Notes: generated from the letters alone by a model not told the origin. DNA of 64,000 nt from Haloferax sp. Atlit-12N (GCF_003383095.1 NZ_PSYW01000002.1:248001-312000); one strand, 5' to 3'; shown: positions 25,428 through 35,849, counted from the first letter of the stretch. Program-made: numbers and translations.

Positions 25428-26342
25428 TCCGTCGATGTCGGCGTCGGCCAGCGCCGCCCGACCCGCCTCGACCGCCTCGTCGACGTGGTCGATGTCGGTG
25501 ACGCCGTAGACGGTCGGCCCCCACGACGACTGGCCCGCGCCGTAGACGACCGGCGACTCAGACAGCGACGAGACGAGCGCGCCGACCGGCGGCCGGTAGA
25601 CACCCCCCTGCTCGTCGGCGTACCACGTCCCGTTGAGCCGGCCAACGGACTCGACGGCCTCGCCGAAGCGCTCGGCGGACCCTTCGGCGAGCGCCGGGAG
25701 GAGCCGGCGCGTGACGATGCCGGCGATTCGGTCGCCGGTCTGGGCGTCCGCGCGCTCGACGACGGAGCGCATACTCGACTCCTCGGCCGCGCCGTTGCGG
25801 CCGGGGTCGACGTCGGGGACGACGAGCAGAAACCGCCAGCGGTCGGGTATCTCGTGCCGGGCGGCGACCGCCGGCACCGACCACGAGCCGTCTTCCGGTC
25901 TGTCGGTGGTGAAGCGCGCGGTCGGGTGGCCCGCGTCGAGGACGGCCCCGCCGGCTTCGAACGTGGCGACGCCGACACCGGAGCGACCGCCGCGCCCCAT
26001 CTCGGGTGCGAGTCGGCGTACGTCGGCCTCGCGGCCGGTGGCGGCTGCGACCGCTCGCAACACCGCGAGCGCGAGCTGTGTCCCGCTCCCAAGGCCGGCG
26101 TGTCGCGGCAGGGCGCGCTCGACCGAGAGGTCGACGCCATCGGCTCCGAGGAGTTCGACCGCCTGCTCGGCGTACTCGCGGGCGGCGGGATGCCGGCACC
26201 GAACCTCGGACGCGGGCTCGGCGGCGACGACCACCCGCGGCTCGTCGAGCGCGACACCCACGCCGCCGTAGAGGCGGTCGCGGGCGAGGCTCAGATTGAG
26301 GAAGCCGAAGTGGATGCGCGCGCCGGTCGAGACCCGAACCAT
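25380..26342 (-). CDS. Beta-ribofuranosylaminobenzene 5'-phosphate synthase homologue (GHMP superfamily)
   Basis: A 320-residue protein of the GHMP kinase fold. It begins VRVSTGARIHFGFLNL; the ATP-type glycine loop is LPRHAGLGSGTQLALAVL and another conserved block is GRGGRSGVGVATFEAGG. These are typical of beta-RFAP synthase, which joins p-hydroxybenzoate or p-aminobenzoate with PRPP in the first committed step of tetrahydromethanopterin-type cofactor synthesis. Haloarchaea use folate-type C1 carriers, so the real product here is uncertain. The ATG at 26342 directly precedes MVRVSTGARIHFG, the conserved family start. The 3' end carries a duplicated 27-bp segment. Confidence 0.8.
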   Translation of the reverse strand: MVRVSTGARIHFGFLNLSLARDRLYGGVGVALDEPRVVVAAEPASEVRCRHPAAREYAEQAVELLGADGVDLSVERALPRHAGLGSGTQLALAVLRAVAAATGREADVRRLAPEMGRGGRSGVGVATFEAGGAVLDAGHPTARFTTDRPEDGSWSVPAVAARHEIPDRWRFLLVVPDVDPGRNGAAEESSMRSVVERADAQTGDRIAGIVTRRLLPALAEGSAERFGEAVESVGRLNGTWYADEQGGVYRPPVGALVSSLSESPVVYGAGQSSWGPTVYGVTDIDHVDEAVEAGRAALADADIDGSVSVARGRNRGASVE

Positions 26343-26549
26343 GTAACCGGCTATCGGCGGGGACGCCAAAAGGGGGTTTCGACCATGGCAACGCGGGCCG
26401 GAGTCTCCCACCGCTGTCGGTCGGTTTCGACTCTCGCGGCGGGGGTCATCAGAGGGCCGAGCGTTCGAAAGCGCGGGGAGAACAGGTGTGGGCCGAACCG
26501 AAGCGGGGCCGGGAACTCCTGCGGGACCAGTCGCGTCGGAGCGACCGCG

Positions 26550-27173
26550 TTACGAGGTCGTCTCGTTCGTCGTCGTCTCGTTGGCGGTCGAATCAGTCGT
26601 CGTCTCGTTCGATTCCGTGTCGGTCGCCGTCTCCTCTGTCTCGTACGTCACCGTCACCTCGTCGGCGACGGGTTGGAGGACGTACTTGCCCGCGTTGCCG
26701 GCCTTGACGGGCGTGAAGTCGGCCGTGAACGTGGTCGTCTCGTCGGCGCGAATCTCGAAGGACCGCTCGAACTTCAGCGGGGCGGACCCGGGCACCTCGA
26801 CGGTCGCGGACGACCCGTCTGCGAGGGTCGCGTCAGTCTCCGAAACCTCGACCTGCAGGAACTCGTAGGTGCCCGTCTCAAGTTCGAACTCCTCGACGAG
26901 CGCGGAGGCGTCGCCCTGCAGTTCGACGAGGTCGAGTGCTGTGCCGCCCGCGTCGAGCGACTCCGCCTCGCCGTCGGCGGGCTTGACGCGGACCGTCGAG
27001 ACCGTCACGACGCAGGACCCGAAGTCGTCGATGTCGCCGGGCTTGTCGCTCACCCGAGTCGAGAGCGTCCCCGTCGTCGCGGACGCGGTGCCCATACAGC
27101 CGGCGAGACCGGCGGTGGTTGCGGCGGCGATTCCGGCGGCGGACGTGAGGAAGCGTCGTCTGGTGTGTGTCAT
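26550..27173 (-). CDS. DUF4382-family Tat lipoprotein
   Basis: A 207-residue exported protein. The signal TRRRFLTSAAGIAAATTAGLAGC has a twin-arginine and a lipobox, predicting a membrane-anchored lipoprotein with Cys26. The body (GTLSTRVSDKPGDIDDFGSCVVTVSTVRV...YEFLQVEV) fits the DUF4382 beta-sandwich family. The C-terminal 35 residues are a Thr/Glu/Asn-rich linker, a likely stalk and glycosylation region (NETT repeats). The role is unknown. The 207-nt gap after it (26343-26549) and the 254-nt gap before it (27174-27427) show no other gene. Confidence 0.8.
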   Translation of the reverse strand: MTHTRRRFLTSAAGIAAATTAGLAGCMGTASATTGTLSTRVSDKPGDIDDFGSCVVTVSTVRVKPADGEAESLDAGGTALDLVELQGDASALVEEFELETGTYEFLQVEVSETDATLADGSSATVEVPGSAPLKFERSFEIRADETTTFTADFTPVKAGNAGKYVLQPVADEVTVTYETEETATDTESNETTTDSTANETTTNETTS

Positions 27174-27427
27174 TGGTTGTGTTCGCGTGTCTGCGGGGTG
27201 TCGCGGCGCGACCGGGCGGTCCGCGCGATGACTGGTGGGGAACCGCCGTCGCCCCGCGACACCGACCGCTCTGCACGCCGCCGTATTGAAGGGTAAAAAC
27301 CGGCTCGCCGGCTTGCGGTCGTTGGCGTGAAATTCGGGTCGAACGGCGTCGAATTTCGCCGAGTTTCGTCGGAAAATGTAGCGTTCTCGCCGCCGACCCG
27401 TGCGGGTGGGCGGGGGACGGTATCGAC

Positions 27428-28180
27428 TCAGCGCACGCGACAGACGTTCCCGTTGGACGGCGGCGCGCGGGCGGGCGAGACGGCGTCGACGACGGGGAGG
27501 ACGCTGAAGCCGGGCGACCCACCGGTTGCGAATCCGATGGCGAACACCGAGTAGGTCCGGCCGCCGGCGAGGGCCGTTCCGGGGAGGTCGAGCACGACCG
27601 TCCCGTCAGACGAGAGGACGACCTGCAGGTCGTACGTTCCGGCAGGCACCGTCTCGTAGTGCGAGACGTCGCCGAACGCCAGCCCCGAAAACAGCGTCGG
27701 GCCGTCCTTGACGACGATGTCGACCTCGGGCGCGTCGGGCGAGAAGTGGGCGACGCGGACTCTGGCCTTCTTATACGGTGCCGGGCGGTTCGTGTCCGTG
27801 AGCACGACGGCCGTGATGTTGGCGAGTACGTCCGTCGCCGCGATAGTGTAATCACGGTTGCGCCGGAGCGTGACCTCGGTGTCGATGACGACCGTCGAGT
27901 CGTCGCCCGCGGGCGTGACCTCGACCTGATACGTCCCCGCCGGGACGGTGAAGTAGTCGGAGAGGACGCCGAACGGGACGCCCTGCAGGTCGGGGAACGG
28001 CTCGCCGTTCACGTACACGTCTACGGGGGGCGCGTCGGGCGAGAAGTGGCCGACTCGGAACCGCGCGTCACCCGCGGCGACGCCGCCGGGGCGTGCCGCC
28101 ACGGTCGTCGCGCCGCCAGCGAGTAGGAGTCCAGTTGCGCCGAGGCTCTTCAGCATCGTTCGTCGAGAGAGGGACGACAT
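27428..28180 (-). CDS. DUF4397-family exported protein with two repeats
   Basis: A 250-residue protein with an N-terminal signal (SRRTMLKSLGATGLLLAGG, Tat-like). Two tandem copies of a DUF4397-type module follow, each opening with RVGHFSPDAPPVDVYV or RVAHFSPDAPEVDIVV and closing with VPAGTYQVEV or VPAGTYDLQV. The family is found on cell surfaces and is thought to be an adhesion or carbohydrate-contact domain. No lipobox is seen, so it may be released or held by other means. I take the ATG at 28180; A/T-rich sequence at about 28205-28250 probably holds the promoter. Confidence 0.8.
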   Translation of the reverse strand: MSSLSRRTMLKSLGATGLLLAGGATTVAARPGGVAAGDARFRVGHFSPDAPPVDVYVNGEPFPDLQGVPFGVLSDYFTVPAGTYQVEVTPAGDDSTVVIDTEVTLRRNRDYTIAATDVLANITAVVLTDTNRPAPYKKARVRVAHFSPDAPEVDIVVKDGPTLFSGLAFGDVSHYETVPAGTYDLQVVLSSDGTVVLDLPGTALAGGRTYSVFAIGFATGGSPGFSVLPVVDAVSPARAPPSNGNVCRVR

Positions 28181-28280
28181 CTGCAACCATCATGAAGGAC
28201 CGTGGTGATATCAATATTCTCACAACTAAAACAATGCAAGAAAGTCTGCGTACCGAGACAGTCAGGAGTTCCTGACCGTC

Positions 28281-28601
28281 TCAGACGAGTTCTTCCGCGA
28301 CCACGTCGACCGCGAGCAGGTTCGGGTCGATGGCGAGGTCGGCCTGCGCCGTGGCGAACTCCGGAAGGGAGTCGTAGGCGTAGGTCACGACGCGCACGTC
28401 GGGGTTCAGTTCCTTCGCAACCGAGATGGCCGTCGCGTCGTCCATATCGGTGAGCACGAACAGGTCGGCGTCCTCGATACCGGCCTCGCCGAGCGAGTCG
28501 GCGGAGGCGATACCGCTGACGCGGACGACTGTCGCACCCTCAGTTTCGAGCGCCTCGCCGAGTCCGTCGGGGTCGGTCCCCGCGACGATTGCCGTCGTCA
28601 T
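28281..28601 (-). CDS. Small Rossmann-like protein (TrkA-N/DUF7126-like) in the GMP/CTP synthase operon
   Basis: A 106-residue protein starting [21 protein letters not shown] and containing [30 protein letters not shown], a compact beta-alpha-beta fold like half a TrkA-N domain. Its ATG overlaps the stop codon of the GMP synthase gene (ATGA), so translation is coupled. The DUF7126 label is from memory. Function is unknown; a nucleotide-sensing or regulatory role in the operon is only inference. Confidence 0.7.
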   Translation of the reverse strand: MTTAIVAGTDPDGLGEALETEGATVVRVSGIASADSLGEAGIEDADLFVLTDMDDATAISVAKELNPDVRVVTYAYDSLPEFATAQADLAIDPNLLAVDVVAEELV

Positions 28602-29515
28602 TCGTACTCGATGGTCGCCGGCGGTTTGTGGGTCACGTCGTAGACGACGCGGGCGACGTTCTCGTTCGTCCCGGTGATGCGCGACTGGATGCGCTGGAGG
28701 GTGTCCCACGGCAGTTCCTGCGCGCGGGCGGTCATGCCGTCGCGCGACTCTACGGAGCGCACGGAGACAATCCAGCCGTGGACGCGGTTGTCACCCTTGA
28801 CGCCGGTGCCCTTGCCGATGACGGCGGCGAACGCCTGCCACGGGTCGTGCTTTTCGGTCTCGTCTTCGACGACGTGACACGCGTCGCGGGCGACCTGCAC
28901 CTTCTCGGGCGTGACTTCGCCGAGGACGCGGACCGCGAGGCCCGGCCCCGGGAACGGCATCCGCTCGGCGATGATGGATTCGAGGCCGAGCGCGCGGGCG
29001 ACCTCGCGGACCTCGTCTTTGTAGAGGTCGCGGACGGGTTCGACGATGCCCTCGAAGTCCACCACGTCCGGCAGGCCGCCGACGTTGTGGTGAGACTTGA
29101 TGTTGCCCTCGGACTCGATGCGGTCCGGGTAGATGGTCCCCTGCACGAGGTACTGGGCGTCGGTCTCTTTCGCCTCGCGTTCGAACTCGCGGATGAACTG
29201 CTCGCCGATGACCTTGCGCTTTTCCTCGGGGTCGACGACGCCGTCGAGGGCGTCGAAGAATCGGTCTCGGGCGTCGACGACGCGGAGGCTCTCCATGAAG
29301 GAGAAGGTGTCCGCAATCTGTTCGGTCTCGCCTTTGCGCATCAGGCCGGTGTCGACATAGACCGGGGTGAGTTGCTCGCCGACGGCCTCGTAGGCGAGCG
29401 TCGCGGCGACAGAGGAGTCCACGCCGCCCGAGAGGGCGATGATGGCGTGTTCGTCGCCGATTTGGTCGCGAATCGATTCGGTCGCGTCTTCGATGAATTC
29501 GTCTACGTTTACCAT
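28598..29515 (-). CDS. guaAb: GMP synthase, ATP-pyrophosphatase subunit B
   Basis: A 305-residue protein that aminates XMP to GMP using ATP. The PP-loop S29-G-G-V-D-S-S35 binds ATP. The C-terminal dimerization domain includes [18 protein letters not shown] and ends [17 protein letters not shown], as in bacterial GuaA. The glutamine amidotransferase part is missing, as expected in archaea where it is a separate subunit; that gene is not in the window. The start codon overlaps the pyrG stop by one base (TAATG), and its own stop overlaps the next start. Confidence 0.95.
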   Translation of the reverse strand: MVNVDEFIEDATESIRDQIGDEHAIIALSGGVDSSVAATLAYEAVGEQLTPVYVDTGLMRKGETEQIADTFSFMESLRVVDARDRFFDALDGVVDPEEKRKVIGEQFIREFEREAKETDAQYLVQGTIYPDRIESEGNIKSHHNVGGLPDVVDFEGIVEPVRDLYKDEVREVARALGLESIIAERMPFPGPGLAVRVLGEVTPEKVQVARDACHVVEDETEKHDPWQAFAAVIGKGTGVKGDNRVHGWIVSVRSVESRDGMTARAQELPWDTLQRIQSRITGTNENVARVVYDVTHKPPATIEYE

Positions 29516-31164
29516 TATGCTGTCACCTCTTCGTTGCCGAGTTCGCGCGCGTCAAGTTCGCCGAGGACCGCGCGGAGGAAGCCGAGGAACGGCGGGCTCG
29601 CGCGGTCGGGTCGGGAGCGGAACTCGGGGTGGAACTGCGTCCCGAAGAAGAACGGGTGGTTAGTCAGTTCGAGAATCTCCATGCGGTTTTCGGCGCGGCC
29701 GGAGAAGCGGAGCCCCTCGGATTCGAGTTCGTCGATGAGTTCGGGGTTCACCTCGTAGCGGTGGCGGTGACGCTCCGTACAGGAGGTGTCGCCGTACACC
29801 GCCTCCGCGAGCGTGCCGGCGTCGATGTCGGTGTCGTGCGCGCCGAGGCGCATCGTGCCGCCCATCTCGTCGACCTCGTACTGCTCGGGCAGGAGGTCGA
29901 TGACCGGATACGGCGTGTCGGGGTCGAGTTCGGCCGAGTGGGCGTCCTCGTGACCGAGGACGTTTCGGGCCTGCTCGACGACGGCCATCTGGAAGCCCAG
30001 ACAGAGGCCGAGGAAGGGAACGTCGTTCTCGCGGGCGTAGCGGATGGCCTCGATTTTGCCGCCGGTTCCGCGGGAGCCGAAGCCGCCGGGGACGACGACG
30101 CCGTCGGCGTCCTTCAGGCGCTCTTCGTGCTTGTCGAGCATCTCGTCGGAGTCGACCCAGAGGATGTTCACGTCGACGCCGCACTCGATGCCCGCGTGCT
30201 TGAGCGCCTCGTGAATGGACATGTAGGCGTCTTCGAGGGCGTACTTACCGACGAGCGCGATATCGACCGAGCCGGTCCGGTCGGCCGTGACGAGTTCGCG
30301 CCAGCGGCTGTCGCGGTCTTCCTTCGGCAGCGCCTCGTCGGCGATGCCGAGGCGTTCCATGACGTACTCGTCGAGGCCCTCCTCTTCGACCATCAGCGGG
30401 ACGTGGTAGATGTCCGGCACGTCGGGGTTGGAGAACACGGCGGCGTCCGGCACGTCGCAGAACTGCGCGATTTTGGTCTTCGTCGCCGGTTCGAGCTTGT
30501 CGTCGGCGCGGCCGACGAGGATGTCCGGCTGGAGGCCGATGCTCCGAAGCTCCTTGACCGAGTGCTGGGTTGGCTTCGTCTTCTGCTCGCCGTTCTTCGA
30601 GTAGGGGACGAGCGTGACGTGGGTGAAAAGCACGTCGCCGTCTTCCTCCTCGGAAGCGAACTGGCGGAGCGATTCGAGGAACGGCATCGACTCGATGTCG
30701 CCAACGGTGCCGCCGACCTCGACGATGCACACGTCGGTGCCCTCGGCCGCCTCGCGGATGCGGCGCTTGATGTCCTCCGTGACGTGCGGGATAATCTGGA
30801 CCGTCTTCCCGAGGTAGTCGCCGGCGCGCTCCTTCTGGATGACGTGCTGGTAGGTCTTGCCCGTCGTGATGTTGTGGTCGGCGGTCATGTCGATACCCAG
30901 GAACCGTTCGTAGTTCCCGAGGTCGAGGTCGACTTCCGCGCCGTCTTTCAGGACGTACACCTCCCCGTGCTCGTAGGGGTTCATGGTCCCGGCGTCGACG
31001 TTCAGGTACGGGTCTATCTTGACCGCGGTGACGTCGAACCCGGCGTTCTTCAGGAGTCGGCCGGTGCTCGCGGCCGTGATACCCTTCCCGAGGCCGGACA
31101 TGACACCCCCGGTTACGAAAATGAACTTGCGCCCCATCTCTGGGTCGTATTCGTCCGTCGGCAT
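29515..31164 (-). CDS. pyrG: CTP synthase
   Basis: A 549-residue enzyme that makes CTP from UTP, ATP and glutamine. The N-terminal synthetase domain has [18 protein letters not shown] (about 17-33) and the UTP/CTP regulatory segments. The C-terminal class I amidotransferase domain has Cys388 in GLCLGFQ and the pair His512/Glu514 in FHPEF. Length and motifs are complete. It is the first gene of a three-gene nucleotide operon with guaAb and a small Rossmann protein. The ATG at 31164 is followed by an acidic stretch before [10 protein letters not shown]; an upstream in-frame extension is not supported. Confidence 0.95.
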   Translation of the reverse strand: MPTDEYDPEMGRKFIFVTGGVMSGLGKGITAASTGRLLKNAGFDVTAVKIDPYLNVDAGTMNPYEHGEVYVLKDGAEVDLDLGNYERFLGIDMTADHNITTGKTYQHVIQKERAGDYLGKTVQIIPHVTEDIKRRIREAAEGTDVCIVEVGGTVGDIESMPFLESLRQFASEEEDGDVLFTHVTLVPYSKNGEQKTKPTQHSVKELRSIGLQPDILVGRADDKLEPATKTKIAQFCDVPDAAVFSNPDVPDIYHVPLMVEEEGLDEYVMERLGIADEALPKEDRDSRWRELVTADRTGSVDIALVGKYALEDAYMSIHEALKHAGIECGVDVNILWVDSDEMLDKHEERLKDADGVVVPGGFGSRGTGGKIEAIRYARENDVPFLGLCLGFQMAVVEQARNVLGHEDAHSAELDPDTPYPVIDLLPEQYEVDEMGGTMRLGAHDTDIDAGTLAEAVYGDTSCTERHRHRYEVNPELIDELESEGLRFSGRAENRMEILELTNHPFFFGTQFHPEFRSRPDRASPPFLGFLRAVLGELDARELGNEEVTA

Positions 31165-31299
31165 ACTGACCGTGTGCGAGCGTACTTCAAAACCATTTCG
31201 GAGGGAACATCGTGTGCCAGAGCACCGCACGCTGCCGAATCCGTGAGAATCGAGCGACGGCGACGCGACGATGACCGCGACGCGGCGGCGCTCCCCCGG

Positions 31300-31857
31300 T
31301 CAGTCCAGCTTTTTAATGACTCGCGCCGGGTTGCCACCGACGACCACCGAGTCGGGCACGTCCTTCGTGACGACCGCGCCGGAGGCGACCACCACGTCGT
31401 CGCCGATGGTGACGCCGGGGTTGACGACCGCCCGCCCGCCGAGCCACGCGTTGTCTCCAATCGTCACCGGGTCGCCCGACTCAGGGCCTTTGATTCGCTC
31501 GGCCGCGTCGAGCGGGTGGGTTGCGGTGTAGATGTGGACGCCCGGTGCGATTTGGCAGTTGTCGCCGATAGTGATGGGACACACGTCGAGAAAGACGCAG
31601 TCGAAGTTGGCGAAGAAGTTCTCGCCGACGCGGACGTTGTAGCCGTAGTCGCAGCGGAACGTCGGCTCGATTTCGAACGAGTCGCCGACCTGTCCGAACA
31701 GTTCCCGAATCAGCTCCTCGCGGCGCTCGGTCTGGGTCTCGTCGGTCTCGTTGAACAGGCGCGTGAGTCGGCGCGCGCGCTTTCGTTCCGCGACGAGTTC
31801 CGGGTCGCTCGCGTCGTACAACTCGCCCGCAAGCATCTTCTCCTTCTCGGAGGGCAT
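31300..31857 (-). CDS. Sugar O-acetyltransferase (maltose/galactoside acetyltransferase type)
   Basis: A 185-residue left-handed beta-helix enzyme. The N-terminus [25 protein letters not shown] is the Mac domain typical of maltose acetyltransferase. The hexapeptide repeats include [21 protein letters not shown], with the catalytic His in the THPLDAAER region, and [22 protein letters not shown]. It transfers acetyl from acetyl-CoA to a sugar hydroxyl; the acceptor is unknown. The upstream in-frame extension lacks conservation, so I start at 31857. It is divergent from the aldo/keto reductase gene. Confidence 0.85.
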   Translation of the reverse strand: MPSEKEKMLAGELYDASDPELVAERKRARRLTRLFNETDETQTERREELIRELFGQVGDSFEIEPTFRCDYGYNVRVGENFFANFDCVFLDVCPITIGDNCQIAPGVHIYTATHPLDAAERIKGPESGDPVTIGDNAWLGGRAVVNPGVTIGDDVVVASGAVVTKDVPDSVVVGGNPARVIKKLD

Positions 31858-31945
31858 ATCCTCGATGACTGGCGGGCCAGTGGTAAGTGTACCCACGGCT
31901 TCCGCAACCACAGGATTTGACTCGCCCGGCCGCAATCACCCGTGT

Positions 31946-32746
31946 ATGAAGGACTTCCCGCGACTCGGCTTCGGGACGTACAAACTCGAAGACCGCGACG
32001 AATGTGTCGAGGCCGTCAAGACCGCCCTCGACGTTGGTTACCGTCACGTCGACACGGCCCAGATGTACCACAACGAGGAGTTCGTCGGCGAGGGGCTCGC
32101 CGAATCCGGCGTGGACATCGACGACGTGTTCGTGGCGACGAAGCTCGACACCGACAACCTCGGCTACGACGACGTGCTGGAGACGACCCGCGAGTCCGCC
32201 GAAAAGCTCGGCGTCGATACCATCGACCTGCTGTACGTCCACTGGCCGCTCGACAGCTACGACGAGGACGAGACGCTCGCGGCCCTCGACGAACTCGTCG
32301 AGGAGGGCGTCATCGCCAACGTCGGCCTGAGCAACTTCCGACCCGACCAGCTCGAATCCGCCATCGAGACGCTCGATGCGCCGGTGTTCGCCCACCAAGT
32401 CGAGATGCATCCGATGCTCCAACAGCGCGAACTCCGCGAGTTCGCCGCGGGACACGACCACCGACTGATCGCCTACTCGCCCATCGCGCGCAACCAGGTC
32501 GCCAACGAGGAGGTCATCGTCGACATCGCCGAGAAGCACGACGCCTCCCCGGCGCAGGTCGCCCTCGCGTGGCTCATCGAGAAGGGCGCGACGCCCATCC
32601 CGAAGGCCGCCTCGCCCGACCACATCCGCGACAACTTCGCCGCGCTCGACCTCGACCTCGACGACGAGGACGTGGCCGCCATCGACGCCCTCGATTCGAC
32701 CCACCGCATCGTCGACTTCGAGGAAGCGCCGTGGAACCACGCCTGA
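31946..32746 (+). CDS. Aldo/keto reductase
   Basis: A 266-residue NADPH-dependent reductase with a TIM-barrel. The catalytic tetrad is complete: Asp36, Tyr41 (DTAQMYHNE), Lys66 (ATKLD) and His99 (YVHWP). The NADP contact region at the end (IPKAASPDHIRDNF) is also present. It is slightly shorter than the average family member because loops are trimmed. The substrate is unknown; related enzymes reduce aldehydes and 2,5-diketo-D-gluconate. Its promoter lies in the 88-nt divergent gap. Confidence 0.9.
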   Translation: MKDFPRLGFGTYKLEDRDECVEAVKTALDVGYRHVDTAQMYHNEEFVGEGLAESGVDIDDVFVATKLDTDNLGYDDVLETTRESAEKLGVDTIDLLYVHWPLDSYDEDETLAALDELVEEGVIANVGLSNFRPDQLESAIETLDAPVFAHQVEMHPMLQQRELREFAAGHDHRLIAYSPIARNQVANEEVIVDIAEKHDASPAQVALAWLIEKGATPIPKAASPDHIRDNFAALDLDLDDEDVAAIDALDSTHRIVDFEEAPWNHA

Positions 32747-32919
32747 GCTGAGCCGACCTGCGCCCGGCCGACGGCCGTGGCGCTGCATCCTCTATTTTCG
32801 CCACGTACGACCGCTCAGACCCTCGTCTTCGTCGCCGACGAACCCCTGTCAGTTCGGGCCGTGCGACCCCGCCACAAACAGGGTGAACATATATGATGGA
32901 CTCAGCCGTACTGCCGAAT

Positions 32920-33087
32920 ATGGCAACGGTGGTGGTGGTGTGCCCGCACTGTGGACAGGAAGTTGAATCGAGATACGAGGGCGACGCCGACTTCGACGGT
33001 GTCAGACAGCGGTTAAAAAGCGAGTATCGCGTCGCGCGGCAGACCTGTCCGGTCTGTTCGAACCCGTACGACCTCCGTCGGGCCTAA
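32920..33087 (+). CDS. CPxCG-type zinc microprotein
   Basis: A 55-residue protein with two zinc-binding knuckles, CPHCG at the N-terminus and CPVC near the end, joined by a charged linker. Haloarchaea contain many such single-domain CPxCG proteins, several linked to stress, swarming or biofilm phenotypes. I choose the ATG at 32920 over the ATG at 32893 because ACATATATGA is centred about 29 nt before it and the upstream nine codons would overlap this box. Confidence 0.75.
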   Translation: MATVVVVCPHCGQEVESRYEGDADFDGVRQRLKSEYRVARQTCPVCSNPYDLRRA

Positions 33088-33153
33088 TCGGTCCCGGCGG
33101 CGCGGCGACGGAATCCTCGGCGGGTGGCCGAGGGCGTCGGCGTCGCGTTCGCG

Positions 33154-35847
33154 TTATCCCGTGTTCTTCATCCCGGCGGCGATGCCTTTGACGGTGAGCC
33201 GCAGGGTCTGTTCTTCCTCGTCGGTCCGGTGGGTCTGCGACAGCAGGTGGGTCTGCAGCAGGTTCAGCGGGTCGACGTAGGGGTTGCGGCGGCGGAGGCT
33301 CTCTTCGAGCCACTCGCGCTTCAGGAGACTGCTACGCTCGCTGATGTCGAGCATGAGGTCCGCGGCGTCCTCGTACTCCGCGGTGAGACGGGTGAAGAAC
33401 TCCTCGCGGAGCTCCTCGTCGGCGAGGTTCGCGTACTCCGTGGCGATTTCGAGGTCGGTGCGCGCCAGCGCCATCGCGGCGTTGTCGAACGTGCTGCGGA
33501 AGAACGCCCACTCGTCGTACATCTCGCGGAGGTCGTCCATGTCGCCGCCGTCTTCGAGGAAGGCGTTGACGCCGGCGGCCAGCGAGTACCAGCCGGGGAG
33601 GATACACCGCGACTGGGTCCACGAGAACACCCACGGGATGGCGCGGAGGTCCTCGACACTGCGCTCGTCGGACCGAGAGGCCGGGCGGGAGCCGAGGTTG
33701 AGTTCCTCGATGACGGTGATGGGCGTCGCCTGCTCGAAGTAGGAGACGAAGCCGTCGGATTCGAGGAGGTCCTGGTACTCCTCGCGCGCGGCAGTGGCCA
33801 TGGTGTCCATGGCGTCGACCCAGCGGTCGGGCACCTCCTCCTCGGGCGTCCGAATCGCCTGCAGGCGGGCTCGAATCTGGGCGTTGAGCATCTGTTCGAG
33901 GTTCCGCTCGGCGATGCGCGGGTTGGCGTACTTCTCGGCGATGGCCTCGCCCTGCTCCGTGAACTTAATCTGTCCCGTGACGGTCTCGTTCGGGAGCGCG
34001 AGCATGGCCTCGTTCATCGGGCCGCCGCCGCGGGAGATAGAGCCGCCGCGACCGTGGAACAGCCGCATCGTCACGTCGAAGTCGTCGCAGATGTCGGCGA
34101 GGCGGCGCTGGTTCTTGTAGAGGTCCCAGTTTGCGGCGAGGAAGCCGTTTTCCTTGTTCGAGTCGGAGTAGCCCAGCATAATCTCCTGGACGTCGTTTCG
34201 GGCGGCGAGCGCCGTCCCGTAGGCCTCGTTTTCGAACAGCGTGCCCATGATTCGGCGCGCGCCGTTGAGCGCCGACTCGGTTTCGAGGAGCGGGACCACG
34301 TCGATACCGCAGTGGTCGGGCAGGGAGACGACGCCCGCCTGGTCGGCGAGGAACAGCACTTCGAGGACGTGCGAGGGCTCCTCGGTCATCGAGATACAGT
34401 AGGTGTCGATAGCGCCGACGCCGTACTCGCGCTGCCACTCGCCGAGCTTGCGGAAGCGGCGGAGGACGCGTTCGGCCGTCTCCGACACGTCGCCGGGGTC
34501 TTCGAGGTCGACGACGGGTTCTTCCTGCAGAATCGCGTCGGTGAGGAGTTCGACGCGCTCCGCCTCGGAGCTGCCATAGTAGTCGAGACCCTCGTGGGCC
34601 AACGCCTCGTGGACGGCCTCGGTGTGGTTCTCTTGGTGGTCGCGGAGGTCGAGGCTGGCGAGGGTGAAGCCGAACGTGTCGACCTGCCGCATCAGGGGCT
34701 CGACGTACACGTCCGCGACCTGTGCCGCGCCGGTCCGGCGGAGGCTGGTGTCGATGACTTCGAGGTCGGCCAGTAGCTCGCTCTCGTCCGCGTAACCGTT
34801 CGGGCGCACGTCCTCGACGCGGCGGAGTCGCTCGCGCATCAGTTTGAGCTTCTGGCGGTACGGCTCGTTGGGGTAGCGCTCGTCGGCCTCCTCGGCGACG
34901 ACGGGGAGGAGTTCGCGGTCGGCCTTCAGCGAGCGTTCGAGCTCGTGGCCGGGGTCGATTCGTGTCGCGTCCTGACTCAGCACACCGGAGAGACGCTTGA
35001 GCGAGTCGCTGTACTTTTCGAGGGCGACGCTGCGCTGACGTTCGAGCGTGTCCTCTGTCACCTCGGGCGTGACGAAGGGGTTGCCGTCGCGGTCGGAGCC
35101 GGCCCACGACCGGAACTCGAACAGTTTCGGCACGTCGAGGCCGGGGTACTCGGCGCGGAGTTCCTCTTCGAGTTCCTCGTACACCTCGCCGACCACGTCG
35201 AACAGCGTGTTTTCGAGGTACCACTGAACGTTGCGGGCCTCGTCGGTCGGCTCGGGGCGGCGGTCGCGGACCTGCGAGGTCTGCCAGAGGCTCGTCACCT
35301 CGGCGACGACGTGCCGCCACTCCTGGTCGTGTTCGAGGTCGGTGAGACGGCGCTCGTCGAGCGTCTCCAGCCGGTTGGCGATGGAGCGGAGCTTCGATTT
35401 CACCGTCTTGCGGCGGGCCTCAGTCGGGTGCGCCGTGAACGTCGGCTCGATGAGCACGTCTTCGAGGACTCGTCCCAGAAGCTCCTCGTCGACCTCCTCG
35501 TCGTCCAGCGCGTCGAGCGTGTCGAGGATTCCGTCTTCGAGCGTCCCCTCCTGTGACGCCTCGCGGATGACGCGAACGCGCTCGCGCTCCTCGGCGAGGT
35601 TGATGAGTTCGAAGTAGGTCGTGAACGCGCGGGCGACGACGCTCTCACGTTCCGGTTCGAGGTCACCGACCACATCGTAGAGTCGCTCGCGCGACCCGGA
35701 CTCGCCCTTCCGGTAGGCGATGGCCGCCTGCCGAAGCTCTTCGACCGTCTCGAACGACGCCGTCGACGTCTGCGCTTCGAGCACGTCCCCGAGCAACGCC
35801 CCAAGCTCGCGAACATCTTGCCGCACGTCTCTGGTGTGCAATCGCAT
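33154..35847 (-). CDS. ppc: Phosphoenolpyruvate carboxylase
   Basis: An 897-residue enzyme that adds bicarbonate to PEP to form oxaloacetate, refilling the TCA cycle. The catalytic His140 lies in EPTFTAHPTEARRKT. The active-site loop FHGRGGSISRGGGP and LGYSDSNKENGFLAAN are present, and the protein ends GIAAGMKNTG, the conserved C-terminus. It is the bacterial-type large enzyme, not the short archaeal-type PEPC. The ATG at 35847 has a CTTTTAGAA box about 28 nt upstream and a palindrome between the two, suggesting repressor control. Confidence 0.95.
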   Translation of the reverse strand: MRLHTRDVRQDVRELGALLGDVLEAQTSTASFETVEELRQAAIAYRKGESGSRERLYDVVGDLEPERESVVARAFTTYFELINLAEERERVRVIREASQEGTLEDGILDTLDALDDEEVDEELLGRVLEDVLIEPTFTAHPTEARRKTVKSKLRSIANRLETLDERRLTDLEHDQEWRHVVAEVTSLWQTSQVRDRRPEPTDEARNVQWYLENTLFDVVGEVYEELEEELRAEYPGLDVPKLFEFRSWAGSDRDGNPFVTPEVTEDTLERQRSVALEKYSDSLKRLSGVLSQDATRIDPGHELERSLKADRELLPVVAEEADERYPNEPYRQKLKLMRERLRRVEDVRPNGYADESELLADLEVIDTSLRRTGAAQVADVYVEPLMRQVDTFGFTLASLDLRDHQENHTEAVHEALAHEGLDYYGSSEAERVELLTDAILQEEPVVDLEDPGDVSETAERVLRRFRKLGEWQREYGVGAIDTYCISMTEEPSHVLEVLFLADQAGVVSLPDHCGIDVVPLLETESALNGARRIMGTLFENEAYGTALAARNDVQEIMLGYSDSNKENGFLAANWDLYKNQRRLADICDDFDVTMRLFHGRGGSISRGGGPMNEAMLALPNETVTGQIKFTEQGEAIAEKYANPRIAERNLEQMLNAQIRARLQAIRTPEEEVPDRWVDAMDTMATAAREEYQDLLESDGFVSYFEQATPITVIEELNLGSRPASRSDERSVEDLRAIPWVFSWTQSRCILPGWYSLAAGVNAFLEDGGDMDDLREMYDEWAFFRSTFDNAAMALARTDLEIATEYANLADEELREEFFTRLTAEYEDAADLMLDISERSSLLKREWLEESLRRRNPYVDPLNLLQTHLLSQTHRTDEEEQTLRLTVKGIAAGMKNTG

Positions 35848-35849
35848 CG

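Noticed and set aside
29629..31920. 763-codon plus-strand open frame opposite pyrG.
   Set aside because: It is a Val/Asp/Arg-rich shadow. pyrG has all motifs on the other strand.
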